From: Micromonospora polyrhachis
GTDB lineage: Bacteria > Actinomycetota > Actinomycetes > Mycobacteriales > Micromonosporaceae
DNA: 64,000 nucleotides
Reading direction: 5' to 3'
Assembly: GCF_014203835.1 (NCBI RefSeq)
Contig: NZ_JACHJW010000001.1
Span: 6,212,501-6,276,500 of the forward strand
In this document: piece after piece, positions 18,927 to 26,635 of the stretch
How the letters are laid out: each line of letters opens with the position of its first letter
Position numbering within the stretch: the first letter of the stretch is position 1
Program-made: the position numbers and the translations under genes
The notes under the pieces: model-generated
What the model saw: the letters and a program-made list of their open reading frames with translations, nothing else
Database searches by the model: none
Told to the model about the DNA's origin: nothing

Positions 18927-19964
18927 ATGCGCGTCACCCGGTTCCTCGCGGGAATCGTCGCCGCCACCACCGTGCTCGCACTCGCTGCCTGTGGCGGATC
19001 GTCCGACACCGACGACACCCCTGCCGCGTCCGGCAGCGGCGCTGCATCGTTCCCGGTCACCATCACCCATGCGTTCGGCACCACGACCATCAAGAAGAAA
19101 CCCGAGCGGGTCGCCACGGTCAACTGGGCCAACCATGAGGTGCCACTGGCCCTGGGCATCGTCCCGGTCGGCTACGCCAAGGCGAACTTCGGTGACGAGG
19201 ACGGCGACGGCCTGCTGCCCTGGGATGCCGCGAAGCTCAAGGAGCTCGGCGCCCAGACCCCGGTGCTGTTCGACGAGACCGACGGCATCGACTTCGAGGG
19301 GGTGGCGAACACCAAGCCAGACGTCATCCTGGCCGCCTACTCGGGTCTGACCCAGCAGGACTACGACACCCTGACGAAGATCGCGCCGGTCGTCGCGTAC
19401 CCGAAGACGCCCTGGTCCACCTCGTGGCGCGACAGCATCAAGCTGGAGAGCAAGGCCCTCGGCCTGGCCGCCGAGGGCGACGCGCTGATCGCGAAGATCG
19501 AGCAGGAGATGAAGGACGAGGCGGCGCGCTACCCGAAGCTGGCCGGCAAGTCGGTGATGTTCCTGACCCACCTCGATCCGACCGACCTCAGCAAGATCAG
19601 CTTCTACACCACGCACGACACCCGGTCCCAGTTCTTCACCGACCTCGGCATGAAGCACCCGGAGAGCATCGCGAAGGCGTCCGCCGGGACCACCGAGTTC
19701 AGCCTCACGCAGAGCGCCGAGCAGGTGCAGAACCTCAGCGACGTGGACATCATCGTGACCTACGGTGACGCCCAGGGCACCACGCTGGCCACCCTGCAGA
19801 AGGACCCGCTGCTGTCCAAGATCCCGGCGATCGCGCGCGGATCGTTCGTCTCCCTGCCCGGCAGCACCCCGGTAGCCACCGCCGCCAACCCCACGCCGCT
19901 CGCAGTTTCGTTCGTGCTCAAGGACTACGTCGACCTGCTCGGCAAGGCAGCCGACAAGATCTGA
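18927..19964 (+). CDS. Ferri-siderophore ABC transporter, substrate-binding lipoprotein
   Basis: A 345-residue cluster-III (FepB/FhuD-like) binding protein that captures ferric siderophores outside the membrane. The signal peptide ends in a lipobox LAAC with Cys22 as lipid anchor. The domain has ITHAFGTTTIKKKPERVATVNW at its start and FEGVANTKPDVILAAYSGLT, typical of the family. ATG 18927 follows GGAG at 18914-18917. It is the first gene of a tight operon (TGATG overlap with the permease) behind an iron box, so it is expected to be induced by iron starvation. The siderophore is not identifiable; no biosynthesis gene is adjacent. Confidence 0.88.
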   Translation: MRVTRFLAGIVAATTVLALAACGGSSDTDDTPAASGSGAASFPVTITHAFGTTTIKKKPERVATVNWANHEVPLALGIVPVGYAKANFGDEDGDGLLPWDAAKLKELGAQTPVLFDETDGIDFEGVANTKPDVILAAYSGLTQQDYDTLTKIAPVVAYPKTPWSTSWRDSIKLESKALGLAAEGDALIAKIEQEMKDEAARYPKLAGKSVMFLTHLDPTDLSKISFYTTHDTRSQFFTDLGMKHPESIAKASAGTTEFSLTQSAEQVQNLSDVDIIVTYGDAQGTTLATLQKDPLLSKIPAIARGSFVSLPGSTPVATAANPTPLAVSFVLKDYVDLLGKAADKI

Positions 19965-21007
19965 TGACGCTCGTCGAAACTCCTTCCGGGCCGGACGTCA
20001 CCGTCGTGCGGCGCCCGGCCCGGGTGCGCCTGGGCTGGCTGATGGTCGTCCTCGCCGTCCTGGTCCTCGTCATGCTGGCGTCGGTCGCCTTCGGCTCCCG
20101 CATCGTCGGCTGGGCCGACATCGTCGCCGCCTTCAGCGGCACCGACGAGACCCTCAACCAGGCAGCCGTGGTCAAACGCATTCCGCGTACGGTCCTCGCC
20201 GCGCTCGTCGGCGCGGCGCTGGCCCTGTCCGGCACCGTCATGCAGGGCGTCACCCGCAATCCGCTCGCCGACCCGGGCATCCTCGGCGTGAACATGGGCG
20301 CCATGCTGGCGATCGCGGTCGGCATGGTGACCATCGGGCTGTACACCGCCACCGCGTACATCTGGGTCGCGATCGCCGGTGCGGCCGTGTCCACACTGTT
20401 CGTCTACGCGGTCGGCTCGCTCGGCCGCGGCGGCGCCACCCCGCTCAAGATCGCGCTGGCCGGGGCGGCCACCTCCGCGGCACTGGCGTCGCTGGTGGTG
20501 GCGGTCGTGCTGCCGCGCGGCGACATCGCCGAGAACTTCCAGTCCTGGCAGGTCGGCGGGGTCGGCGGCGCGACCTGGGAGAGCATCGGTCAGGTCCTGC
20601 CGTTCCTGATCACCGGCATGGTCATCTGCCTGCTCTGCGCCCGGGCGCTGAACTCCCTCGCGCTCGGCGACGAACTCGCCGCCGGCCTCGGCGAACGCGT
20701 CGCCCTGATGCGCGGGATCGCCGCCCTCGGCGCGGTGGTGCTGTGCGGCGCGGCCACCGCGGTCGCCGGCCCGATCGCGTTCGTCGGCCTGATCGTCCCA
20801 CACCTGTGCCGGCTGCTCGTCGGACTCGACCATCGCTGGCTCCTGCCGTTCGCCACGCTCGTCGGCGCCGCGCTGCTGACCGCCGCCGACGTCGTCGGTC
20901 GGGTGGTGAACCGGCCCGACGAGATCGAGGCCGGGATCATCACCGCCCTGATCGGCGCCCCGTTCTTCATCTACATCGTCCGCCGGCAGAAGGTACGAGA
21001 ACTGTGA
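19964..21007 (+). CDS. Ferri-siderophore ABC transporter permease 1 (FecCD family)
   Basis: A 347-residue inner-membrane permease of the BtuC/FecCD type with about nine to ten hydrophobic helices. Family blocks include RIPRTVLAALVGAALALSGTVMQGVTRNPLADPGILG, written here in its parts as RIPRTVLAALVG, ALSGTVMQG and NPLADPGILG, then FVGLIVPHLCRLLVG near the C-terminus. The start ATG 19964 overlaps the receptor stop codon by one base. Its own stop overlaps the GTG of the second permease. It forms the heterodimeric channel with the next gene product. Confidence 0.9.
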   Translation: MTLVETPSGPDVTVVRRPARVRLGWLMVVLAVLVLVMLASVAFGSRIVGWADIVAAFSGTDETLNQAAVVKRIPRTVLAALVGAALALSGTVMQGVTRNPLADPGILGVNMGAMLAIAVGMVTIGLYTATAYIWVAIAGAAVSTLFVYAVGSLGRGGATPLKIALAGAATSAALASLVVAVVLPRGDIAENFQSWQVGGVGGATWESIGQVLPFLITGMVICLLCARALNSLALGDELAAGLGERVALMRGIAALGAVVLCGAATAVAGPIAFVGLIVPHLCRLLVGLDHRWLLPFATLVGAALLTAADVVGRVVNRPDEIEAGIITALIGAPFFIYIVRRQKVREL

Positions 21008-22038
21008 GCACCATGACTCTCGAGGCCGTCACCCGCGGCCGGGTCCGGCGCGGCCGGCGGAGGCAGACCGTCCTGGCCATCCTCGGCGTGGCGATGGCGG
21101 CGATGGTCGCCGTCTCACTGATGGTCGGGCAGACCTTCTACCCGCCCGATGACGTGCTGCGGGTGATCCTCGGCGAGACCGTGCCCGGTGCGTCGTTCAC
21201 CGTGGGTGAGCTCCGGCTGCCCCGGACCGTCCTGGCCCTGGCCGTTGGGCTGTGCTTCGGCATGGGCGGAGTCACCTTCCAGACCATGATGCGCAACCCG
21301 CTCGCCAGCCCGGACATCATCGGCATCAGTTCGGCGGCGAGCGCGGCGGCGGCCTTCGGCATCATCGTGCTGAACCTCGGCGAGACCGGCGTCTCGATGT
21401 TCGCCATCACCGCCGCGCTGGGCGTCGCCGTGATCATCTACGTGTTGTCGTTCAAGGACGGGGTGGCCGGCACCCGCCTGGTACTGATCGGCATCGGCAT
21501 CGCCGCCATGCTCAACAGCGCCACCTCGTACATCCTGAACCAGGCCGGGCAGTGGGACCTGCAGGCTGCGACGCGCTGGCTCAACGGCAGCCTGAACGGC
21601 TCCACCTGGGACGAGACCCTTCCGGTGCTGATCGCGCTGCTGGTCTTCGGCCCGGTGCTGCTGGGCCAGGCCCGGAACCTGACGATGCTGCAGCTCGGCG
21701 ACGACACCGCGGCGGCTCTGGGAACCCGACTGGAACGTACCCGGCTGGTGTCGATCGTCGCGGCAGTTGGTCTCATCGCGTTCGCCACCTCGGCCACCGG
21801 ACCGATCGCCTTCGTGGCCTTCCTGGCCGGGCCGATCGCGGCCCGCCTGGTCGGCCCCGGTGGCTCCTTGCTGGTGCCGTCCGCGCTGGTCGGCGCGCTG
21901 CTGGTGTTGATCGCCGACTTCCTTGGTCAGTTCGCCTTCGACACCCGCTTCCCGGTAGGTGTGATCACCGGCGTGCTCGGTGCCCCGTACCTCATCTATC
22001 TGCTCGTCCGTACGAATCGCGCGGGAGGCTCGCTGTGA
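21004..22038 (+). CDS. Ferri-siderophore ABC transporter permease 2 (FecCD family)
   Basis: A 344-residue FecCD permease and partner of the preceding gene product. The motifs ELRLPRTVLALAVGLCFG, GVTFQTMMRNPLASPDIIG and GPIAFVAFLAGPIAARLVG are characteristic. An arginine-rich cytoplasmic N-terminus (GRVRRGRRRQT) precedes the first helix. GTG 21004 overlaps the preceding stop by four bases; ATG 21013 is an alternative. The stop overlaps the GTG of the ATPase gene, so the whole transporter is translated as a coupled unit. Confidence 0.9.
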   Translation: MSTMTLEAVTRGRVRRGRRRQTVLAILGVAMAAMVAVSLMVGQTFYPPDDVLRVILGETVPGASFTVGELRLPRTVLALAVGLCFGMGGVTFQTMMRNPLASPDIIGISSAASAAAAFGIIVLNLGETGVSMFAITAALGVAVIIYVLSFKDGVAGTRLVLIGIGIAAMLNSATSYILNQAGQWDLQAATRWLNGSLNGSTWDETLPVLIALLVFGPVLLGQARNLTMLQLGDDTAAALGTRLERTRLVSIVAAVGLIAFATSATGPIAFVAFLAGPIAARLVGPGGSLLVPSALVGALLVLIADFLGQFAFDTRFPVGVITGVLGAPYLIYLLVRTNRAGGSL

Positions 22039-22847
22039 CCACCAACCACTCGCTGACCGTCGAGAAACTGACCGTCGGCTACGGCGAGCATGTCGTCATC
22101 GAGTCACTCGACCTGCTCATGCCACCCGGCAAGATCACCGCAATCGTCGGTGCCAACGCCTGCGGCAAATCCACCCTGCTGCGCTCGATGTCCCGGCTGC
22201 TCGCTCCACGTACCGGTCATGTGCTGCTAGACGGCCGGGAAGTACACAAGATGCCGGCCAAGGAACTGGCACGCACCCTCGGCCTGCTCCCGCAGTCACC
22301 GATCGCGCCGGAAGGCATCACCGTGACCGACCTGGTCGGCCGCGGCCGCAACCCGCACCAGCGACTCCTGTCGCGGTGGAGCGGGGACGACGACCGGGCG
22401 GTGGCGGCCGCGCTGGACGCCACGCACACCGCCGACCTGGCGGACCGCTCGGTGGACGAACTCTCCGGCGGGCAGCGGCAGCGGGTGTGGATCGCGATGG
22501 CCCTCGCGCAGCAGACCGAACTGCTGCTGCTCGATGAGCCGACCACGTTCCTCGACGTCAGCCACCAGGTCGAGGTGCTGGACCTGCTTACCGACCTGAA
22601 CACCGATCGCGGCACCACGATCGTGATGGTGCTGCACGATCTGAACATGGCGGCCCGCTACGCCGATCACCTGATCGCACTGGCCGACGGCGGCCTGCAT
22701 GCCGCTGGCGAGCCAGCCGCCGTGCTGACCGAGGATTGCGTACGCGCGGTGTTCGGTCTGGACAGTCAGGTGATCCCCGATCCGGTCTCCGGCAAGCCGC
22801 TGATGCTGCCGATCGGCCGCCACCACGTCCGCTCCACGGTGTCGTAG
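22035..22847 (+). CDS. Ferri-siderophore ABC transporter ATPase
   Basis: A 270-residue ABC ATPase of the FepC/FhuC type that powers iron-siderophore import. Walker A is GANACGKSTLL (about residues 38-48; the usual GPNGCGKS has two changes, but the Lys and Ser are kept). The Q-loop region is LLPQSP, the signature is LSGGQRQRVWIAMALAQ, Walker B is LLLLDEPTTFLDV, and the H-loop is VLHDLNMA. GTG 22035 overlaps the permease stop by four bases. It is the last gene of the iron-box operon. Confidence 0.92.
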   Translation: MTTNHSLTVEKLTVGYGEHVVIESLDLLMPPGKITAIVGANACGKSTLLRSMSRLLAPRTGHVLLDGREVHKMPAKELARTLGLLPQSPIAPEGITVTDLVGRGRNPHQRLLSRWSGDDDRAVAAALDATHTADLADRSVDELSGGQRQRVWIAMALAQQTELLLLDEPTTFLDVSHQVEVLDLLTDLNTDRGTTIVMVLHDLNMAARYADHLIALADGGLHAAGEPAAVLTEDCVRAVFGLDSQVIPDPVSGKPLMLPIGRHHVRSTVS

Positions 22848-22903
22848 CGGGACGGCCGCGGCTGCGCTACGAACAACGGGTCAGGCAGGGCGTACCGGAC
22901 CCC

Positions 22904-23503
22904 CTACGGTCTGGCGGTGCGGGGAAAGCCGGTCCAGCACAGGTCGGTTGGGAGGTGGCTCTGGTCGTTGAACATGACGATGGTCGGGGGCAGGGCGGCG
23001 CGGTACTCGATGAGCGTCAGGGCGGTGTTGGCGCTGTTCAGACCAAGCCAGCGGGATGGGGGCGCGTCCAGCGCGTGGCGGACCAGCCAGGCGATCGGGT
23101 AGGCGTGGGTGACCAGGATTTCGTGGGTGTCGGGGGCGGGGCCGGGGGAAGCTGCGAAACGGCTGGTCAAGGACTCGGCGAGCCGGTGGCCTGCGGCGGC
23201 CTCGGTGTCGTCGTACCCGTCGAAGAATCCGGCCCACGACGGGGGCGTTTCGGCGGGGCTGGGGACGTACGGCACATGGTCGATGAGTTCGGCGGCCTGG
23301 GCCACGGGAGCGTCCGGCAGATGCCGGGCGATCTCGCGCGCGCTGGCGGCTGCGCGCGGCAACGGGGAATGCCAAATCGCGTCGATGGGTAGGCAGGCCA
23401 GGCGCTCGCCCAGCAGATTCGCTTGCTGGTGCCCGATGTCGGTCAGCTCCCCGAACGGGTCAGCGGCACCGTGCCGGGCGAGGTAGAGGTGTCGGGTCCC
23501 CAT
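22904..23503 (-). CDS. Histidine phosphatase family protein
   Basis: A 199-residue phosphoglycerate-mutase-like phosphatase. The catalytic block is YLARHGAAD (His11), with LTDIGHQQANLLGERL after it and the second catalytic His in VTHAYPIAWLV. Substrates of the superfamily range from sugar phosphates to nucleotides and cannot be predicted. ATG 23503 puts the RHG motif at the usual distance from the N-terminus. It lies ten bases after the stop of the PEP-utilising enzyme gene, so the two are co-transcribed; a phosphatase coupled to a phosphotransferase suggests they act on the same small molecule (inference). Confidence 0.82.
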   Translation of the reverse strand: MGTRHLYLARHGAADPFGELTDIGHQQANLLGERLACLPIDAIWHSPLPRAAASAREIARHLPDAPVAQAAELIDHVPYVPSPAETPPSWAGFFDGYDDTEAAAGHRLAESLTSRFAASPGPAPDTHEILVTHAYPIAWLVRHALDAPPSRWLGLNSANTALTLIEYRAALPPTIVMFNDQSHLPTDLCWTGFPRTARP

Positions 23504-23513
23504 GGCGTGAGCC

Positions 23514-24716
23514 TCAGTTCTTTCGGTCAGCCGTCGTGACGATGCCGGTGGCACCGTCGACGGTGATGGTGGTGGCATTGGGGATTCGTCTCGTGGCGTT
23601 CGGGATGCCCAGGACGGCGGGTATGCGCAGCTCGCGGGCGACGATTGCGGCGTGGGAGAGCACGCCACCGGTTTCGGTGACGACTCCGGTGGCGATGCGC
23701 AGCAGTGGCGTCCAGCCCGGGTCGGTGTACGGGCATACCAGGATGTCGCCTGGGCGTACGTGGGCGAAGTCGCCGGGGCCGAGGACGATCCGCGCGGTGC
23801 CGGTCATGGTTCCCTGGCTGCCCGGAGTTCCGGCCAGCGCGCCGGGTGGCGTGGCGACGCCATCGGCCGGCGGCGGGGGAGCGGCGGTGACCGGACGGGC
23901 CTGAAGGAGCCAGACCCGGCCGTCGGCGATCGCCCATTCGACGTCCAGCGCACCGCCGAGCACTTCGGCGGCCTTCTGTCCGAGCCGGGCCAGTCCGATG
24001 GTGGCCGGGTCGTCGAGCGTCGGCTGATTCTGGCTGTCTGGGGGTACGTCCCGCGTGACGAGCTGTGTGCCGTGCCGGTCCAGCCGGGTTCGCTTGTCGG
24101 AAATGGTGCGCTTCACGGACCCGTCGCTGTTGACCCGGAAGACGTCTGGGGTGACCGTGCCACCGACGACGCTGGGTCCGAGGCCCCAGGAAGCTTCGAT
24201 CTCGGTCACGCCGCCCGGATCCGGCGGAGTGAACATGACCCCGGAAACCTCCGCGTCCACGTGACGCTGGACGAGGACAGCCATCTTCGGCAGATCGGCT
24301 GTGTGCCGGTACTCGATGGCTCGCGACGAGTACAGCGAAGCCCAGCAGGCGCGAACTGCGCCGGTGACCTCGTCTACGCCGTGTGCCGCGAGCACGGTCT
24401 CGTACTGCCCCGCGGCTGAGGCGCGTGCGGTGTCCTCGTCCGCCGCCGACGAACGTACCGCCACCGGCGGATGACCGAGCGCTTCCAGCCCGACGGTGAT
24501 GGCGGCGAGTAGCCCGGCATCCAGCGGTCGGCTCTCGATCGCCTGCCGTAGCGCGTCCGGTGTCGTGAGGTCCAGTCCCCGAATGGCTTCCCGGTATGCG
24601 CTGAACGGGACGGCGAAGCCGTCCGGCACCGGCAGCCCGGCGCGCAACAGCACACCGAGCGCGCCCGCCTTACCGCCGCTGGTTTTCGCCACGGCGTCCG
24701 TGAGGGGCACGATCAT
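23514..24716 (-). CDS. PEP-synthase/rifampin-phosphotransferase-like enzyme, short form
   Basis: A 400-residue enzyme with an N-terminal ATP-grasp domain of the PEP/pyruvate-binding type (about 5-280: KAGALGVLLRAGLPVPDGFAV, VRSSAADEDTARASAAGQYE, and DVEWAI/LLQARPV at the end) and a C-terminal swivelling phospho-His domain (about 300-395: GDILVCPYTDPGWTPL, GGVLSHAAIVARE with His355). Rifampin phosphotransferases have these two domains plus a central substrate domain of several hundred residues, and PEP synthase has a C-terminal barrel; both are missing here, so the acceptor is unknown. ATG 24716 is the only well-placed start. It diverges from two regulators and is followed by a histidine phosphatase. 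Confidence 0.8.
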   Translation of the reverse strand: MIVPLTDAVAKTSGGKAGALGVLLRAGLPVPDGFAVPFSAYREAIRGLDLTTPDALRQAIESRPLDAGLLAAITVGLEALGHPPVAVRSSAADEDTARASAAGQYETVLAAHGVDEVTGAVRACWASLYSSRAIEYRHTADLPKMAVLVQRHVDAEVSGVMFTPPDPGGVTEIEASWGLGPSVVGGTVTPDVFRVNSDGSVKRTISDKRTRLDRHGTQLVTRDVPPDSQNQPTLDDPATIGLARLGQKAAEVLGGALDVEWAIADGRVWLLQARPVTAAPPPPADGVATPPGALAGTPGSQGTMTGTARIVLGPGDFAHVRPGDILVCPYTDPGWTPLLRIATGVVTETGGVLSHAAIVARELRIPAVLGIPNATRRIPNATTITVDGATGIVTTADRKN

Positions 24717-24739
24717 CCGAAACGCCTCTCAATATTTTG

Positions 24740-24775
24740 TTGACAACTTTTCGTTGATTCTGCACGATGGACGCA
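24740..24775 (+). promoter_or_regulatory. Promoter for the two-regulator operon, in an A/T-rich divergent gap
   Basis: TTGACA (24740-24745), a 17-base spacer and CACGAT (24763-24768) lead to a start at about ATG 24775 (leaderless). GTTGA is directly repeated 12 bp apart in the spacer region. The gap is unusually A/T-rich for this genome and also serves the leftward enzyme gene. Confidence 0.55.
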
Positions 24776-25158
24776 TGTCACGCAAGGAAGAGGCCGCACA
24801 GGCCGACCAAGCTCAGGCGCACCGCGAGCGGGAGGCACACGAGCGCCTGCGGGGGCTCGGTGCGGATCACCTGGACGGCCGGCCATGGCGACCGGCCCCG
24901 TTGCCGCCGTCCGCAGTGGACATCGCGCACTTCGCGCTCTGGCGCTCCGCCGCTCTGGCCCCGGAGGACCTGCTGAGCGCGCTCACGCTCCTGCCCGCCG
25001 CACGCGCCGAGGTCGAAGGGCTCGAAGCAGGCCTGCTCTTCACCGCCCGCGGCGCGGGCCTTACCTGGGCGCAGATAGCCGAAGCGATGGGATTCAAATC
25101 CCCGCAGGCATGCCAGCAGCACTACGCCCGGCTGACGGCACGGCAAGGTGCCGAATGA
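24775..25158 (+). CDS. Putative DNA-binding protein with C-terminal helix-turn-helix
   Basis: A 127-residue protein. A charged N-terminus (about 1-30, RKEEAAQADQAQAHRERE) looks helical. The C-terminal third contains LTWAQIAEAMGFKSPQACQQHYARL, a plausible helix-turn-helix of the kind seen in small actinomycete regulators. ATG 24775 is likely leaderless, with a promoter at 24740-24768. It overlaps the next regulator gene (ATGA) and diverges from the PEP-utilising enzyme. I cannot name a family; a role in controlling the divergent enzyme pair is inferred from layout. Confidence 0.7.
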   Translation: MSRKEEAAQADQAQAHREREAHERLRGLGADHLDGRPWRPAPLPPSAVDIAHFALWRSAALAPEDLLSALTLLPAARAEVEGLEAGLLFTARGAGLTWAQIAEAMGFKSPQACQQHYARLTARQGAE

Positions 25159-25799
25159 CGGCGCGCGAGTCCACAACCGGCCTCCTGGTCCTGCACGCCG
25201 TCCGCATCACCGGTTTCGCCGACAGCCACGCGATCGCCCGGCGTTTCGGCCTCGATGTCGCCGATACGGCCGAACTGCTGGGCGACGCCGAGGCGTACGG
25301 CTGGGTGAGCCACGCCGCCTTCGCCGACCTGAGCGGCTGGTCCCTGACCGAGCGGGGCAAGGCCGAGAACGAGCGCCAACTGGCCGCCGAACTCGCCGCC
25401 TCTGGCGGAGCGGATGAGGTCCATGCGGCACACCGGGACTTCCTACCGCTGAACGCGAGGCTGCTGCGAGCCTGCACCAACTGGCAGATGCGTCCCACCG
25501 GCCATGACCGGCTCGCGCCCAACGATCATTCCGATCCCGCCTGGGACACCAGCACCCTCAACGAGCTTTCCGCCATCAACCACGCCCTGGCGCCGCTGAT
25601 CCGCCGGCTCGGCGGCATCCTCGTCCGTTTTCGTGGGTATGACACGCGCTTCACCGGGGCGCTGCTTCGCGCCCGCACGGGAGACGGCGGCTGGGTCGAC
25701 GGCACCGACATCGACTCCTGTCACCGCGTTTGGTACGAACTCCACGAAGACCTCATCGCCACCCTCGGCCTCGACCGTCAGTCAGAGCCCACCCCGTGA
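25155..25799 (+). CDS. Putative winged-helix regulator
   Basis: A 214-residue protein. The N-terminal 75 residues look like a winged helix (LHAVRITGFADSHAIARRFGL, AEAYGWVSHAAFADLSGWSLTERGKAENERQL). The C-terminal part (about 95-205) is a helical region with LNELSAINHALAPLIRRL and DGTDIDSCHRVWYELHEDL, perhaps a ligand-binding or dimerisation domain. ATG 25155 overlaps the stop of the preceding small HTH gene by four bases. No family name is certain. Together the two regulators face the PEP-utilising enzyme/phosphatase pair, so the four genes form one module. Confidence 0.72.
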   Translation: MTARESTTGLLVLHAVRITGFADSHAIARRFGLDVADTAELLGDAEAYGWVSHAAFADLSGWSLTERGKAENERQLAAELAASGGADEVHAAHRDFLPLNARLLRACTNWQMRPTGHDRLAPNDHSDPAWDTSTLNELSAINHALAPLIRRLGGILVRFRGYDTRFTGALLRARTGDGGWVDGTDIDSCHRVWYELHEDLIATLGLDRQSEPTP

Positions 25800-25886
25800 T
25801 GATCTCTTCGCCACGCTCCGCCCGTTCGATGATGCGCGAGGGGCCGATCCGGCCGATCTGACTGGATCCACAAACCGCCGGATGGG

Positions 25887-25909
25887 TCAGGATTCGAGTC
25901 CCTGGTGGT
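25887..25909 (+). other. T-arm-like sequence resembling the one at 15.5 kb
   Basis: GTCAGGATTCGAGTCCCTGG resembles a tRNA T-arm. It shares TCGAGTCCCTGG, then GG one base later, with the tRNA-3'-half-like sequence at 15515-15529, in the same orientation. It may be the other end of an inserted segment. Evidence is short and the match may be coincidence. Confidence 0.25.
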
Positions 25910-26043
25910 ATCGCAGGAAAGAGGACTCCAATGCTTTGGTGATGACCGGTGATGCCAATACCGAGGTCGATGAGGTGGCCGTAGTGCAGGTGCCCGGCGA
26001 ATGCGCTCACGGTGGCTACAGTTGGGGCATCGGCAGGTGACAG

Positions 26044-26628
26044 ATGAGCGGCGGTGGTACCCGAAAGGACGCCCTGGGGCTCCGGCTGGACTGGGCAGCG
26101 GTGGGGGCACTCGGTGGGGTCGCTGCGGCCGTCATCGCCTTTCTCGCGTACGCGCTGCCACATGATTCCCCGCAGCCTCCAGCTTCCGAGCCGGGGGCGG
26201 CGTCACCTCCGGTGACGATCTCAACCATGCCTGACCAGCCCGTACCAGACACGACGACGCCTCGGGCGAGCACAACGCCGTCGCGGAGACCTGACCCGGG
26301 TTCCAGCCCGTCGTGGTTGCTGGAGCCACTACTTCCGGCTGGCTGCGAGGAGGCTCTCGCGGTCGTGGACCGGTACTACCGGACGGCGGGTTCGACCAGG
26401 CTCAGTCAGCAAGCCGCCGCGACGGAGGCGTACCAGGGGATGATGGGTGCGAGTCTGAATGCGGAGGGGGCCGTCCATACGGTGACGGTGGCGCTGGCGC
26501 AGAACTTCTCAGAAATGCGTTTCATATTGTCCGGCATGGTGTCGGGGGATTATGCGGCGGTGCAGGCCAGGACCGGCCGGGACGCCCAGACGCTTCGGAA
26601 TGTCTGCGACGCCAACCGACAAAGGTAG
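26044..26628 (+). CDS. Membrane-anchored protein of unknown function
   Basis: A 194-residue protein with a short cytoplasmic N-terminus, one transmembrane helix (about 18-38, WAAVGALGGVAAAVIAFLAYAL), a Pro/Ser/Thr-rich linker (about 40-90) and a C-terminal extracytoplasmic domain (about 95-190; CEEALAVVDRYYRTAGSTRLSQQAAATEAYQGMM, given here as its parts CEEALAVVDRYYR and SQQAAATEAYQGMM) with two cysteines. I do not recognise the domain. ATG 26044 is used. The gene is convergent with the sugar kinase, and the two stop codons are only about ten bases apart. Confidence 0.65.
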   Translation: MSGGGTRKDALGLRLDWAAVGALGGVAAAVIAFLAYALPHDSPQPPASEPGAASPPVTISTMPDQPVPDTTTPRASTTPSRRPDPGSSPSWLLEPLLPAGCEEALAVVDRYYRTAGSTRLSQQAAATEAYQGMMGASLNAEGAVHTVTVALAQNFSEMRFILSGMVSGDYAAVQARTGRDAQTLRNVCDANRQR

Positions 26629-26635
26629 GCGACTG

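Noticed and set aside
23514-24716. Calling this gene a rifampin phosphotransferase because rox is in the same window
   Set aside because: The rifampin-binding domain is missing; the two genes are 19 kb apart.
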